Shown: piece by piece, positions 9,867 to 17,487 of the stretch | Layout of the letters: the number at the start of each line of letters is the position of its first letter | How positions within the stretch are numbered: position 1 is the stretch's first letter | Origin: an uncultured Prevotellaceae bacterium | GTDB lineage: Bacteria > Bacteroidota > Bacteroidia > Bacteroidales > Bacteroidaceae | DNA: 51,129 nucleotides | Reading direction: 5' to 3' | NCBI GenBank assembly: GCA_946186505.1 | Contig: CAMHNI010000024.1 | Span: 1-51,129, forward strand | Notes under the pieces: model-generated | Database searches by the model: none | Told to the model about the DNA's origin: nothing | The model's input: the letters and a program-made list of their open reading frames with translations, nothing else | Translations under genes and position numbers: made by a program

Positions 9867-11594
9867 ATGTCAAACAACGTAGTTGATGCCAGAGAAAAGG
9901 ACAAGAAAACCCCACAAGAGACGCAGGGAACGGAAAAGACCATCTACATCGGCGTATTCTTCGATGGCACAGGCAACAACAAGTTCCAGGTGATGCTGGG
10001 GAAACTGTTCAGGGGCAAACAGGCAGCATCTTCCAATGTGCATGCCTGGGGGGCCGACGGGAAACCGAGGAAAATCAGTGAGATACGTGAAGCTGGACGT
10101 GACTTCTGGGAGACAACGGGTATATTCTCCAAATCACAGCTTGACGAATTCTTCTTTGGATACGAGGGTGCCGGCAAAGACACGTACTTCGTAGAGAACA
10201 GCGACCACCTGGCCATGCTTACCGAGCAAAAAGAGCCTATTGAGGACAAAGAAGTCAAGACGACAAAGAAACAGATGGAGGAAATCAGGAAAGGACGCAA
10301 CGAATTTGAGCTGAGTACAGGACAGGAGGGCATGAGTGATAAGGAATGGAAGAAATACAAGGATCACGAAGGCGGAGATGTACAAAAATCCACCTACACC
10401 AATGTTGCCATCTTAGAGGCTGTCTATAAAACTGATCCTGACTATTACCCGGTCTATGTGGAAGGTGTTGGTACTGATATGAAAAACGGTAATTTGGACT
10501 ACTATGCTGGTGGTACTGGACGCGGCTCCTTAGGCGTTTTTGAAAAAGTCAAACAGGCCAAGAATGCTGTCTCACGCATAGCCAACAAATATGTCATAGA
10601 CAGGAACATCAGTAAAGTACATATTAAAATGTTCACGTTCGGTTTCAGCCGAGGGGCGACCGAATCACGTATGTTTTCCTATGATTTCATTCCCGACAAC
10701 AAGAAAGATGCCGACTTCCTATTGGACAGTAAAATTGACAAGGAACTGAGCTTTGTCGGTTTGTTCGACACCGTTGCATCTGTCACGTATTACGACACGC
10801 AGAGCCTGCACCTATACGGTATAGACAAAGCCAAGAGGGTGGTCCACTTATGCGCTATGGATGAATTCAGGAGCCATTTTCCCTTGACAGATATCAGCAG
10901 TGCTATTGGCCAGGGACTGGAGCTGTTCCTGCCCGGCTGTCATAGTGATATTGGCGGAGGTGTTGACCTCGGAGTTGACAGTTGGCGGCAAATTGACAGT
11001 CACCAGGTAGCTGCTGGTTTTTGTCTGATGAACAAATGGAACCACAATAACCGTAACGAGTATGAGAGAGTGTCAGTCAGACTCTTAAAAGAGATAGGAT
11101 GGATTCCCGAAGGAGCCATATCATCCAGAGATATGGAGATGTATATGAGTGAGGAGTTGAACTGCGAAAAGTATGGGGCAATCTACGAATCAGGAAAGGA
11201 CTCCGTGTCCATAAGAAAGTATATAGCCCCAGGTTACACCAACATTCCTTTGAAACTGATGAAGGCTGCGGTCAGCAAACATGAAATCAACCCACTGAAC
11301 GCCATCCCTGTATCGTATAGTATAAAAGGAAGTCTGCTCAAGAGCCTCTTCAATAGTTGGAATAGTATGGTTGGCGGGAATGGGCAGAAGTTTGCTACGC
11401 TGACTGACGCGCAGTACAAGGAACTACGTTCGTACCACTTGCACTATTCTGGTAACGACAGTTTCAGCGTTAACGGTGCCGTCAATTCGGTTGAGCACGA
11501 ACAGATTTCCGCTAATGAGGCTCTCATTACCCGACGGATTTTCTATGGCAAGAACCAAAAGGAGAAATCCTATTTTCTAAGTCATCTCAACTAA
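9867..11594 (+). CDS. Tle1-like (DUF2235) phospholipase, probable T6SS effector
   Basis: Protein of 575 residues without a signal peptide, as expected for VgrG-delivered cargo. Residues 26-38 read IYIGVFFDGTGNN, the DUF2235/Tle1 opening. The alpha/beta hydrolase triad is visible: Ser261 in GFSRGA, Asp301 in GLFDTVAS and His359 in LPGCHSDIGGG, which is itself a strong DUF2235 signature. Tle1 lipases attack membrane phospholipids of recipient bacteria from the periplasm. About residues 100-190 are a charged, Lys/Glu-rich insertion between the first strand and the nucleophile region. From about 10400 the gene is visibly richer in A and T than vgrG and the tip gene, suggesting it was exchanged separately. 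Lipase fold is firm; antibacterial role is inferred from the operon. Confidence 0.88.
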   Translation: MSNNVVDAREKDKKTPQETQGTEKTIYIGVFFDGTGNNKFQVMLGKLFRGKQAASSNVHAWGADGKPRKISEIREAGRDFWETTGIFSKSQLDEFFFGYEGAGKDTYFVENSDHLAMLTEQKEPIEDKEVKTTKKQMEEIRKGRNEFELSTGQEGMSDKEWKKYKDHEGGDVQKSTYTNVAILEAVYKTDPDYYPVYVEGVGTDMKNGNLDYYAGGTGRGSLGVFEKVKQAKNAVSRIANKYVIDRNISKVHIKMFTFGFSRGATESRMFSYDFIPDNKKDADFLLDSKIDKELSFVGLFDTVASVTYYDTQSLHLYGIDKAKRVVHLCAMDEFRSHFPLTDISSAIGQGLELFLPGCHSDIGGGVDLGVDSWRQIDSHQVAAGFCLMNKWNHNNRNEYERVSVRLLKEIGWIPEGAISSRDMEMYMSEELNCEKYGAIYESGKDSVSIRKYIAPGYTNIPLKLMKAAVSKHEINPLNAIPVSYSIKGSLLKSLFNSWNSMVGGNGQKFATLTDAQYKELRSYHLHYSGNDSFSVNGAVNSVEHEQISANEALITRRIFYGKNQKEKSYFLSHLN

Positions 11595-11604
11595 ACTTAT
11601 ACGT

Positions 11605-12663
11605 ATGCCAGCACAGCAATACCGCATCCTCGTCTCCGGCTCAGCGCCAGCATTGTATCCCACCGATACGTTCTTCGGCCTGCTGTATTATAACCGCGAT
11701 GAAGCACTGGAGATACCCAAGCGCTATCCCTACAGCGGGGAATGGGGAAAGCCTCTGAGCCGCCACCTGATGGAACGCGAGCGTTATCCTATGCCAGGCT
11801 TGCTCGACATCGTTTGGCTGTCTGTGACGGAAGGTGTGTTCTACTCCTTGATGAAAATACTGCCGACAGAACAGATGGAACAGCTCTTCAGCCAGACTGA
11901 CAAAGAAAATGGCGAACCCCTGTTTGAACATATCGTGGTTGGTATGGCTCCGTATGGCGGCGTTGCCGTATGGACGCACGGAGATAAGAAGTCGGTGCTG
12001 GTAGGATGGTACCACGCCCAGGAGATTGAGGTCGATATGAAGGACTTCATGCCCTTGAACCCAACTGTGACGCTGGACGAGAACTGCGACTTCTATATTG
12101 AGAATGACCCGCGTGTACTGGAGAACCTTGAAGAAAACGGCCTGCCCCCACTCGATCTTTTCGACAAGTACATGCAGCAGTTCTACTACTGCTACCTGCC
12201 GGTGTTTGAACATTGGGACGAGGAGAACGGAGAGTGGACAGAATACGGTGAGAAAGAAGTTATGCCAGTGATGGACTATATCGAGGAATCCCTATATGAC
12301 GGTACGCACGACAAACTGCATGACGGTGGACTGATGGCATATCATAAAGCAGGAAAGCCCCAAAAGCTGGCACTACAGTGGCACATCGGCAAGTCGGCCT
12401 ATACGGCTTATTTCTGGTTCGACGACAAAGAGATTTGCAAGGCCTACGACCAGTTCTACAACACGGATGCTGACAAAGAAAGCGACTTCATCTTTTTCCT
12501 TGACCCGGAAATCCATAAATATGAATTGGCGCTGTACCGTGAAAAAGAGGAAGAAATGATGGAAATCAGCAATACTGCATATCAGCTCATCGTCTTCAAA
12601 AACAAGTTTGAATGTTACCGTAGCGACAACTATAACCAGGAACGCGGGGCATGGATATGGTAG
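11605..12663 (+). CDS. DUF2931-like protein, probable immunity to the Tle1-like effector
   Basis: Protein of 352 residues, 10 bases after the effector stop and last gene of the operon. The pattern LLDIVWLSVTEGVFY...LP, then HIVVGMAPYGGVAVWTHG and KSVLVGWYHAQEIEVD, resembles the DUF2931 family that recurs beside T6SS lipase genes; this is recognised by eye, not by search. The effector-then-immunity order is the normal one. It is acidic and rich in Tyr and Trp. No signal peptide, lipobox or membrane segment is visible, which is odd because known Tle1 immunity proteins act in the periplasm. Alternatives are a cytoplasmic chaperone or adaptor for the effector. Immunity is the best inference. Confidence 0.65.
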   Translation: MPAQQYRILVSGSAPALYPTDTFFGLLYYNRDEALEIPKRYPYSGEWGKPLSRHLMERERYPMPGLLDIVWLSVTEGVFYSLMKILPTEQMEQLFSQTDKENGEPLFEHIVVGMAPYGGVAVWTHGDKKSVLVGWYHAQEIEVDMKDFMPLNPTVTLDENCDFYIENDPRVLENLEENGLPPLDLFDKYMQQFYYCYLPVFEHWDEENGEWTEYGEKEVMPVMDYIEESLYDGTHDKLHDGGLMAYHKAGKPQKLALQWHIGKSAYTAYFWFDDKEICKAYDQFYNTDADKESDFIFFLDPEIHKYELALYREKEEEMMEISNTAYQLIVFKNKFECYRSDNYNQERGAWIW

Positions 12664-12677
12664 TACACCGAAAATGA

Positions 12678-12709
12678 GAGCCAGACCTTTTTGACGGTCT
12701 GGCTCTTTT
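12678..12709 (+). terminator. Terminator of the T6SS cargo operon
   Basis: A perfect 10-bp stem (GAGCCAGACC / GGTCTGGCTC) with an 8-base loop is followed by TTTT, 15 bases after the stop of the immunity gene. It can also fold on the minus strand, so it may end uxaC transcripts too. Confidence 0.82.
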
Positions 12710-12754
12710 GCAGCAGATAGTTTTTTGTAGTTTGATTTAGTACGGCACGCCGGC

Positions 12755-14161
12755 TTAGTAGAACTTAAAGTAGCGACGGGCGTTGTTATAGGAAATATCT
12801 TCCACCATCTTGCCCAACAGCTCGCGGTCGTCAGGCAGCAGACCTTTCTCCACATCGTTGCCGAGCAGGTTGCACAGGATGCGGCGGAAGTACTCATGAC
12901 GCGGATAGCTGAGGAACGAGCGGCTGTCGGTGAGCATGCCCACGAAGCGGCTCAGCAGGCCGAGCACCGAAAGGGCGTTCATCTGGCGGATCATACCGTC
13001 CATCTGGTCGTTGAACCACCAGCCGGAGCCAAACTGTATCTTGCCAGGCTCGCCACCCTGGAAGTTGCCCAGCATGGTGGCAATAACCTCATTGGCACAG
13101 GGGTTCAGTGTATATAATATGGTACGCGTAAGCTTACCCTTCATGTTCAGGTTGTTCAGGAACTTCGACATAGCGCGTGCCGTGTTGAACTCGCCGATGG
13201 AGTCAAAGCCAGTGTCAGGACCGAGCTGACGGTACATGGCCGTATTGTTGTCACGGATGGCACCATAGTGGAACTGCTGTGTCCAGCCGGCATCGGCATC
13301 CATCTCGGCCATCACCGTCAGGAAGCAGTTCTTGTACTGACGAACCTCAAACACGCTGAGCTGTTGGCCACGCATAGCCTTCTCGAAGATGGTCTCAATC
13401 TGCGAGTCGGTGTAGTCCTCATCATAGAACTCCTCAATACCGTGGTCGGAGAGTTTCGAACCCTGAGCCTCAAAGAACTCATGACGCTTCTTCAGGGCAT
13501 CGACCATGTCGGCAAATTTCGTGATACCAACACCGCTGACATCAGACAGCTGCTCGACATACTTGGCGAACTCAGGCTTCTCGATGTTCATGGCTTTATC
13601 AGGACGCCAGGCGGGAATCATAATGGGATCGTCCTCTGCCTTGTTGCGGGCGTACTCAATATGGTTATGCAGGTCATCGACGGGATCGTCAGTGGTGCAG
13701 ACACACTCCACATGGTAGTGCTTCATCAGACCACGGGCAGAGAACTCCGGCTGCTTCAGTTTCTCGTTGCACTCGTCAAAGATCTCACGGGCTGTCTTAG
13801 GACTGAGAATCTTCTCAATACCGAAAGCGGTCTTCAGTTCCAGATGTGTCCAGTGGTACAACGGGTTACGCAGTGTATAGGGTACGGTCTCGGCCCACTT
13901 CTCGAACTTCTCCCAGTCGGTAGTGTCTTTGCCAGTGCAGTAGCGCTCGTCAACACCATTAGTGCGCATGGCACGCCACTTATAATGGTCCCCACCGAGC
14001 CACAACTCAGTGATGCTTTTGAACTTATGATCGTTAGCCACCATTTCTGGAATCAAGTGGCAGTGATAGTCGATGATAGGCATCTTGGCAGCATGGTTGT
14101 GGTACAAGTCCTGGGCAATCTCGGTCTCCAAGACGAAGTTCTTGTCGTTGAATTGTTTCAT
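12755..14161 (-). CDS. uxaC: Glucuronate/galacturonate isomerase UxaC
   Basis: Protein of 468 residues, the usual length for uronate isomerase. This cytoplasmic enzyme converts D-glucuronate to D-fructuronate and D-galacturonate to D-tagaturonate, the first step of hexuronate breakdown. The N-terminus carries the amidohydrolase-fold metal motif IDYHCHL, followed by ITELWLGGDHYKWRAMRTNG. Later marks are YTLRNPLYHWTHLEL, CTTDDPVDDLHNH, QFHYGAIRDNN and SRSFLSYPRHEYFRRILCNL. The gene fits a bacterium that eats xylan with glucuronate side chains or pectin. Its promoter box is at 14205-14212 with a large palindrome just upstream. No uxaB or uxuA neighbour is present. Confidence 0.96.
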   Translation of the reverse strand: MKQFNDKNFVLETEIAQDLYHNHAAKMPIIDYHCHLIPEMVANDHKFKSITELWLGGDHYKWRAMRTNGVDERYCTGKDTTDWEKFEKWAETVPYTLRNPLYHWTHLELKTAFGIEKILSPKTAREIFDECNEKLKQPEFSARGLMKHYHVECVCTTDDPVDDLHNHIEYARNKAEDDPIMIPAWRPDKAMNIEKPEFAKYVEQLSDVSGVGITKFADMVDALKKRHEFFEAQGSKLSDHGIEEFYDEDYTDSQIETIFEKAMRGQQLSVFEVRQYKNCFLTVMAEMDADAGWTQQFHYGAIRDNNTAMYRQLGPDTGFDSIGEFNTARAMSKFLNNLNMKGKLTRTILYTLNPCANEVIATMLGNFQGGEPGKIQFGSGWWFNDQMDGMIRQMNALSVLGLLSRFVGMLTDSRSFLSYPRHEYFRRILCNLLGNDVEKGLLPDDRELLGKMVEDISYNNARRYFKFY

Positions 14162-14204
14162 AAGTTATTCAATGTTTATGTTTTTAAGTTTTCAAATTCC
14201 ACTG

Positions 14205-14212
14205 CAAAGATA
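14205..14212 (-). promoter_or_regulatory. -7 promoter box for uxaC
   Basis: The minus strand reads TATCTTTG, a full TAnnTTTG match, 44 bases upstream of the uxaC ATG. Confidence 0.65.
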
Positions 14213-14217
14213 ATATA

Positions 14218-14248
14218 TTCTGCGAGAATGTGCCACACTCTCGCAGAA
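14218..14248. repeat. 31-bp palindrome upstream of uxaC: operator or terminator
   Basis: Two 15-base arms (TTCTGCGAGAATGTG and CACACTCTCGCAGAA) pair with one G-T wobble around a single C. It lies 6 bases upstream of the uxaC -7 box, covering the -33 region, and also 36 bases past the purF-like stop. The run of T lies before, not after, the stem in the direction of the purF-like transcript, so it is not a standard terminator. A repressor site for uxaC is equally possible. Confidence 0.5.
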
Positions 14249-14283
14249 AAAAAACACGTAAACGTTTTAATAAAAAGAAACAA

Positions 14284-15717
14284 TCAGAAATACTTCTCCG
14301 TCTCAGGACTGTGGCAGTAGCTTGTACCGTCGAAGCAATGGGTGCAGACCTTGCATTTGGGCATGCCGATGGCCTCAATAAGGTCTTCAAGCTTTGCGAA
14401 CTTCAGCGTCGAGAGCCCCAGCCGGTGGGCTATTTCGGCTACCATGCGCTCATATTCAGGAGAGCCTGTCTGGGCATATTTCTCAAGGTTGACCTTGTCG
14501 TCACCCTCGAAGTCACGTATAATCTGACGGGTTATCAGCTCCAAATCGGACTTCGAAGCGGTAAAACCTATGAATGGACAGCCATAGACCAGCGGCGGAC
14601 AACTGATGCGGCAGTGGACCTCCTTGGCACCATATTCAAAGAAAGTGCGGACGTTGTCACGCAGTTGCGTACCCCGGACGATGGAGTCGTCACAGAACAC
14701 AACACGACGGTCTTTCAACAAAGCGCCGTTTGGAATGAGCTTCATCTTGGCTACGAGGTTTCGGCGGCTCTGGTTGCCAGGTGTAAAGGAGCGGGGCCAT
14801 GTGGGCGTGTACTTCAGGACGGCACGCTCGTAGGGAACACCCTTGCCTTCGGCATATCCTAAAGCCATGCCGACTCCACTGTCAGGCACACCGCAGACGC
14901 AGTCCACCTCGGTATCATCCTTCTCACCCAGCCTGCGGCCGTTGTCCTCACGCACCTTCTCAACGTTGATGCCCTCGTAACTGCTGGCAGGAAAACCGTA
15001 ATAGACCCACAGGAAGGAGCAGATCTGTTCACGTTCAAAGGCGGGCTGCATCACTTCGAAACCGTTGCTGCGGAGCCTGACAATCTCGCCCGGTCCAAGG
15101 TCGCGCACCACCTTGTAGTCCAGATTGGGGAAACTGGATGTCTCACTGCTCACGGCGTAGGCGCCCTCTTTCCTACCAATAACAATTGGTGTACGGCCCA
15201 AAAAGTCACGGGCAGCGATGATACCATCCTCTGTCAGGATGAGCATAGAGCAGGAGCCGTCAATCTTGCGATAGACATTGTTGATGCCTTCAACAAACGT
15301 ATTGCCCATGTTGATAAGCAGGGCCACCAGCTCCGTCTGATTGATGTTGTTGGCCGACATCTCGCTGAAGTGCATACGCTGCTGCAAGAGTTCATCGGCT
15401 ATCTCACGCTGGTTGTTGATCTTGGCCACCGTCACCACGGCATAACGACCCAGATGCGAATTGACAATGATAGGCTGCGGGTCGGTATCGCTGATGACGC
15501 CCAGTCCCTGATGGCCGTGGAACGAGTCCAGCTCGTCTTCGAATCGCGAACGGAAATAGTCGCGCTCCAGGGAGTGGATGCTGCGGTTAAAGCCCCGCTC
15601 GGGGTCAAAAGTCACCAGTCCGGCGCGTTTCGTACCAAGATGTGAATTGTAATCGGTGCCGTAGAACAGGTCGTTCACGCACTCCTTGTCGGCGATAGTT
15701 CCAAAAAAACCTCCCAT
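14284..15717 (-). CDS. PurF-like amidophosphoribosyltransferase paralogue lacking the catalytic Cys
   Basis: Protein of 477 residues. PurF makes phosphoribosylamine from PRPP and glutamine. The C-terminal phosphoribosyltransferase half is intact, with the PRPP loop RVVFCDDSIVRGTQ at about 335-350 and a Cys-rich end (CKVCTHC...YC). The N-terminal Ntn glutaminase half opens MGGFFG where PurF has MCGIxG: the Cys nucleophile is Gly. The usual HNG and RGQ motifs are also altered (RYAVVTVAKINNQ, HLGTKRAG). It therefore probably cannot hydrolyse glutamine and may use ammonia or do something else. The start at 15717 is chosen because it gives the family N-terminus; the frame stays open upstream but only inside the preceding gene. 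It follows the LolA-like gene by 4 bases, so they form an operon. Confidence 0.85.
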   Translation of the reverse strand: MGGFFGTIADKECVNDLFYGTDYNSHLGTKRAGLVTFDPERGFNRSIHSLERDYFRSRFEDELDSFHGHQGLGVISDTDPQPIIVNSHLGRYAVVTVAKINNQREIADELLQQRMHFSEMSANNINQTELVALLINMGNTFVEGINNVYRKIDGSCSMLILTEDGIIAARDFLGRTPIVIGRKEGAYAVSSETSSFPNLDYKVVRDLGPGEIVRLRSNGFEVMQPAFEREQICSFLWVYYGFPASSYEGINVEKVREDNGRRLGEKDDTEVDCVCGVPDSGVGMALGYAEGKGVPYERAVLKYTPTWPRSFTPGNQSRRNLVAKMKLIPNGALLKDRRVVFCDDSIVRGTQLRDNVRTFFEYGAKEVHCRISCPPLVYGCPFIGFTASKSDLELITRQIIRDFEGDDKVNLEKYAQTGSPEYERMVAEIAHRLGLSTLKFAKLEDLIEAIGMPKCKVCTHCFDGTSYCHSPETEKYF

Positions 15718-15721
15718 ATTG

Positions 15722-16345
15722 TCAATCGTTACGTTTATCGATGAATTTCCAATCTTTATACTGGTTGCGGGGGAAGATGAAAATATCATCGCCGATGCCC
15801 CCCGACTTGAAGTTACTGATACTAACCGATGTCCAGATGAAAGCCACCTTGATGCGGAGTTTGACAGGCTCATAGCTGCCCCGTTTCAGCCAGGCTTTCA
15901 CAATCTTGACAGTGCCCTTGGCCTTCTTCTTCTGTTTCAGCGTCACAAGCAGCATGTTCTCGTCCTCAGCTATACTGTAGTCGAAATCGTCAAGTTCGAA
16001 CTTGAACTTACTGCTGTATTTGTCCTTTTTGTCAGAGTTAGCTTGATGAATGTGTACCTCTTTCTTCTTGCGGAAAGCCATATAGGCCGTCTTACCATCG
16101 TTCCAGGTGTTAACCTTTTCATCGATGAACTTCTGCTTCTTGCCCTTGTACCAGATGGTGCCGCTGGTCTTATAGACGCCGACGATGTTCACATCGTAGT
16201 GAAGGGTGGCTCCCTGCTCCCCGAAGACCATATTGTAGGCCTGGTTAAAGATGCGGCGTGCCTGCCGTTCATTGGCCGTTTCCTGGGCTCCGGCCAATGC
16301 TGTCTGCAAGCCCAATAGTATCAGCAAAACAATCTTTCTTCCCAT
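15722..16345 (-). CDS. LolA-like periplasmic protein
   Basis: Protein of 207 residues: MGRKIVLLILLGLQTALAGAQ is a clear Sec signal peptide. The rest is a predicted beta-rich, Lys-rich domain (LHYDVNIVGVYKTSGTIWYKGKK) like the LolA/outer-membrane lipoprotein carrier fold widespread in Bacteroidota as uncharacterised proteins. The last 70 residues include a basic stretch (KQKKKAKGTVKIVKAWLKRG). An in-frame ATG exists 12 bases upstream, but it lies inside the -7 box, so 16345 is preferred. It is co-transcribed with the purF-like gene. Fold assignment is moderate and the cargo is unknown. Confidence 0.65.
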   Translation of the reverse strand: MGRKIVLLILLGLQTALAGAQETANERQARRIFNQAYNMVFGEQGATLHYDVNIVGVYKTSGTIWYKGKKQKFIDEKVNTWNDGKTAYMAFRKKKEVHIHQANSDKKDKYSSKFKFELDDFDYSIAEDENMLLVTLKQKKKAKGTVKIVKAWLKRGSYEPVKLRIKVAFIWTSVSISNFKSGGIGDDIFIFPRNQYKDWKFIDKRND

Positions 16346-16354
16346 AAGCGGGTG

Positions 16355-16362
16355 CAAAGGTA
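16355..16362 (-). promoter_or_regulatory. -7 promoter box 10 bases before the LolA-like ATG
   Basis: The minus strand reads TACCTTTG and its final G is 10 bases before the ATG at 16345, implying a leader of only a few bases. This parallels the CotH gene. Confidence 0.6.
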
Positions 16363-16440
16363 CGAAAAAAAATGAAAAGAGAAAAGTGAAAAGAGATTTT
16401 TATTTCTCAAAATAGATCCTACAAGGTTTTGTCGGACTGG

Positions 16441-17298
16441 TCACCGCAAGCTTAGCCTGTACTCGCCAGGCGTAATGCCGACAATCTTCTTGAACAGGCG
16501 GATGAAATAGGAGTAGTCGTTGAACCCCATCGTATAGGCAACGGACTTTACGGCCAGGTCGGATGTAAGCAGCACCAGCTGGCTTTTCTCTATTTTCTTC
16601 TTGTTGATGTAGTGCAGGGGCGACTGTCCGAATTCCTGCGTGAAGAGCCGTATCAGATAAGACTTGGTGATGCAGGCTACGCTGGCCAGTGCATCGATGT
16701 CAATATCGTCATAAAGGTGGTTATGGATGTAGGCAAGCACCTTGGTCATTCGTTCGTCGGTGGTCCATACCCGTGGCGTGGCCTGCCGCATGAAGCGGGC
16801 GAAGAGCATCAGCATGATGCCGCGTAGCCGCATCTTCTGCCAGAGCGAGAGGGCGTTATAGCGTTTCGCATAGTCGGCGAAGCTGGTGTTAGTGTCATAG
16901 ACCTGCGGGTTGCTTTCCGGCAGCTGCGCCTCGGGGTGGTTAGAACACATCTCCTGAAAGAGTTGGAGCTCCAGGTCAGTTGCCTCCACTTCGAATGGAA
17001 GCCTGAACATCTCGAAGACGTTGGTCTCGTTCTTGAAACCTTCGTACAGGTGGAGGTAATAGTGGCCGAACACGCTTTGACATTCATAGCTGTGTCTCGT
17101 ATAGGCGGGGATGATATACAAATGTCGGGGACGCAGCACTACCACCCCGTCGGTGAGATGGAGACGGGCCTCACCCTCGGTGACGAAATAGATACGGGTG
17201 AAAGGCGAACTGACCTGCTGCCAGTTCCAGTCACCGTCGTGGCGGGCATAGCCCACGTTCAGCATCTGAAGGTTCAGACTTTCTATAGGAAACTGCAT
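16441..17298 (-). CDS. AraC-family transcriptional regulator
   Basis: Protein of 285 residues. About 20-95 is a cupin-like sensor domain (SSPFTRIYFVTEGEARLHL, LRPRHLYIIPAYTRHSYEC). About 185-285 is the double helix-turn-helix DNA-binding domain, with IDALASVACITKSYLIRLFTQEFG followed by SPLHYINKKKIEKSQLVLL and the closing signature VAYTMGFNDYSYFIRLFKKIVGITPGEYR. It is divergent from the GH29 fucosidase gene across 189 bases, so it may regulate that gene or the downstream LolA-like/purF-like pair (inference). The cupin may sense a sugar; the ligand is unknown. Confidence 0.93.
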   Translation of the reverse strand: MQFPIESLNLQMLNVGYARHDGDWNWQQVSSPFTRIYFVTEGEARLHLTDGVVVLRPRHLYIIPAYTRHSYECQSVFGHYYLHLYEGFKNETNVFEMFRLPFEVEATDLELQLFQEMCSNHPEAQLPESNPQVYDTNTSFADYAKRYNALSLWQKMRLRGIMLMLFARFMRQATPRVWTTDERMTKVLAYIHNHLYDDIDIDALASVACITKSYLIRLFTQEFGQSPLHYINKKKIEKSQLVLLTSDLAVKSVAYTMGFNDYSYFIRLFKKIVGITPGEYRLSLR

Positions 17299-17318
17299 AG
17301 TTGTCGTAAGTTAGGCTG

Positions 17319-17326
17319 CAAAGATA
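17319..17326 (-). promoter_or_regulatory. -7 promoter box for the AraC regulator
   Basis: The minus strand reads TATCTTTG, 21 bases before the ATG at 17298. On the plus strand only a weak box (TATTTTG, 17416-17422) is seen for the GH29 gene, which would suit an activator-dependent promoter. Confidence 0.6.
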
Positions 17327-17487
17327 ACCATTATTTCGGACACGGCCAAAGGAAAATGTCAATTTTGTCCTATTGTTATGAAAAATAGTGAAACCCAATG
17401 TCGGGAATTTGTTGTTATTTTGCAGCGACAAACAGAACGGTCGATTTAGCTATTACACTAACAATTAAAATAACCAATTCTTACAGA

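Noticed and set aside
13268..14320. 350-codon plus-strand frame
   Set aside because: Antisense to uxaC and running past its promoter; no domain seen.
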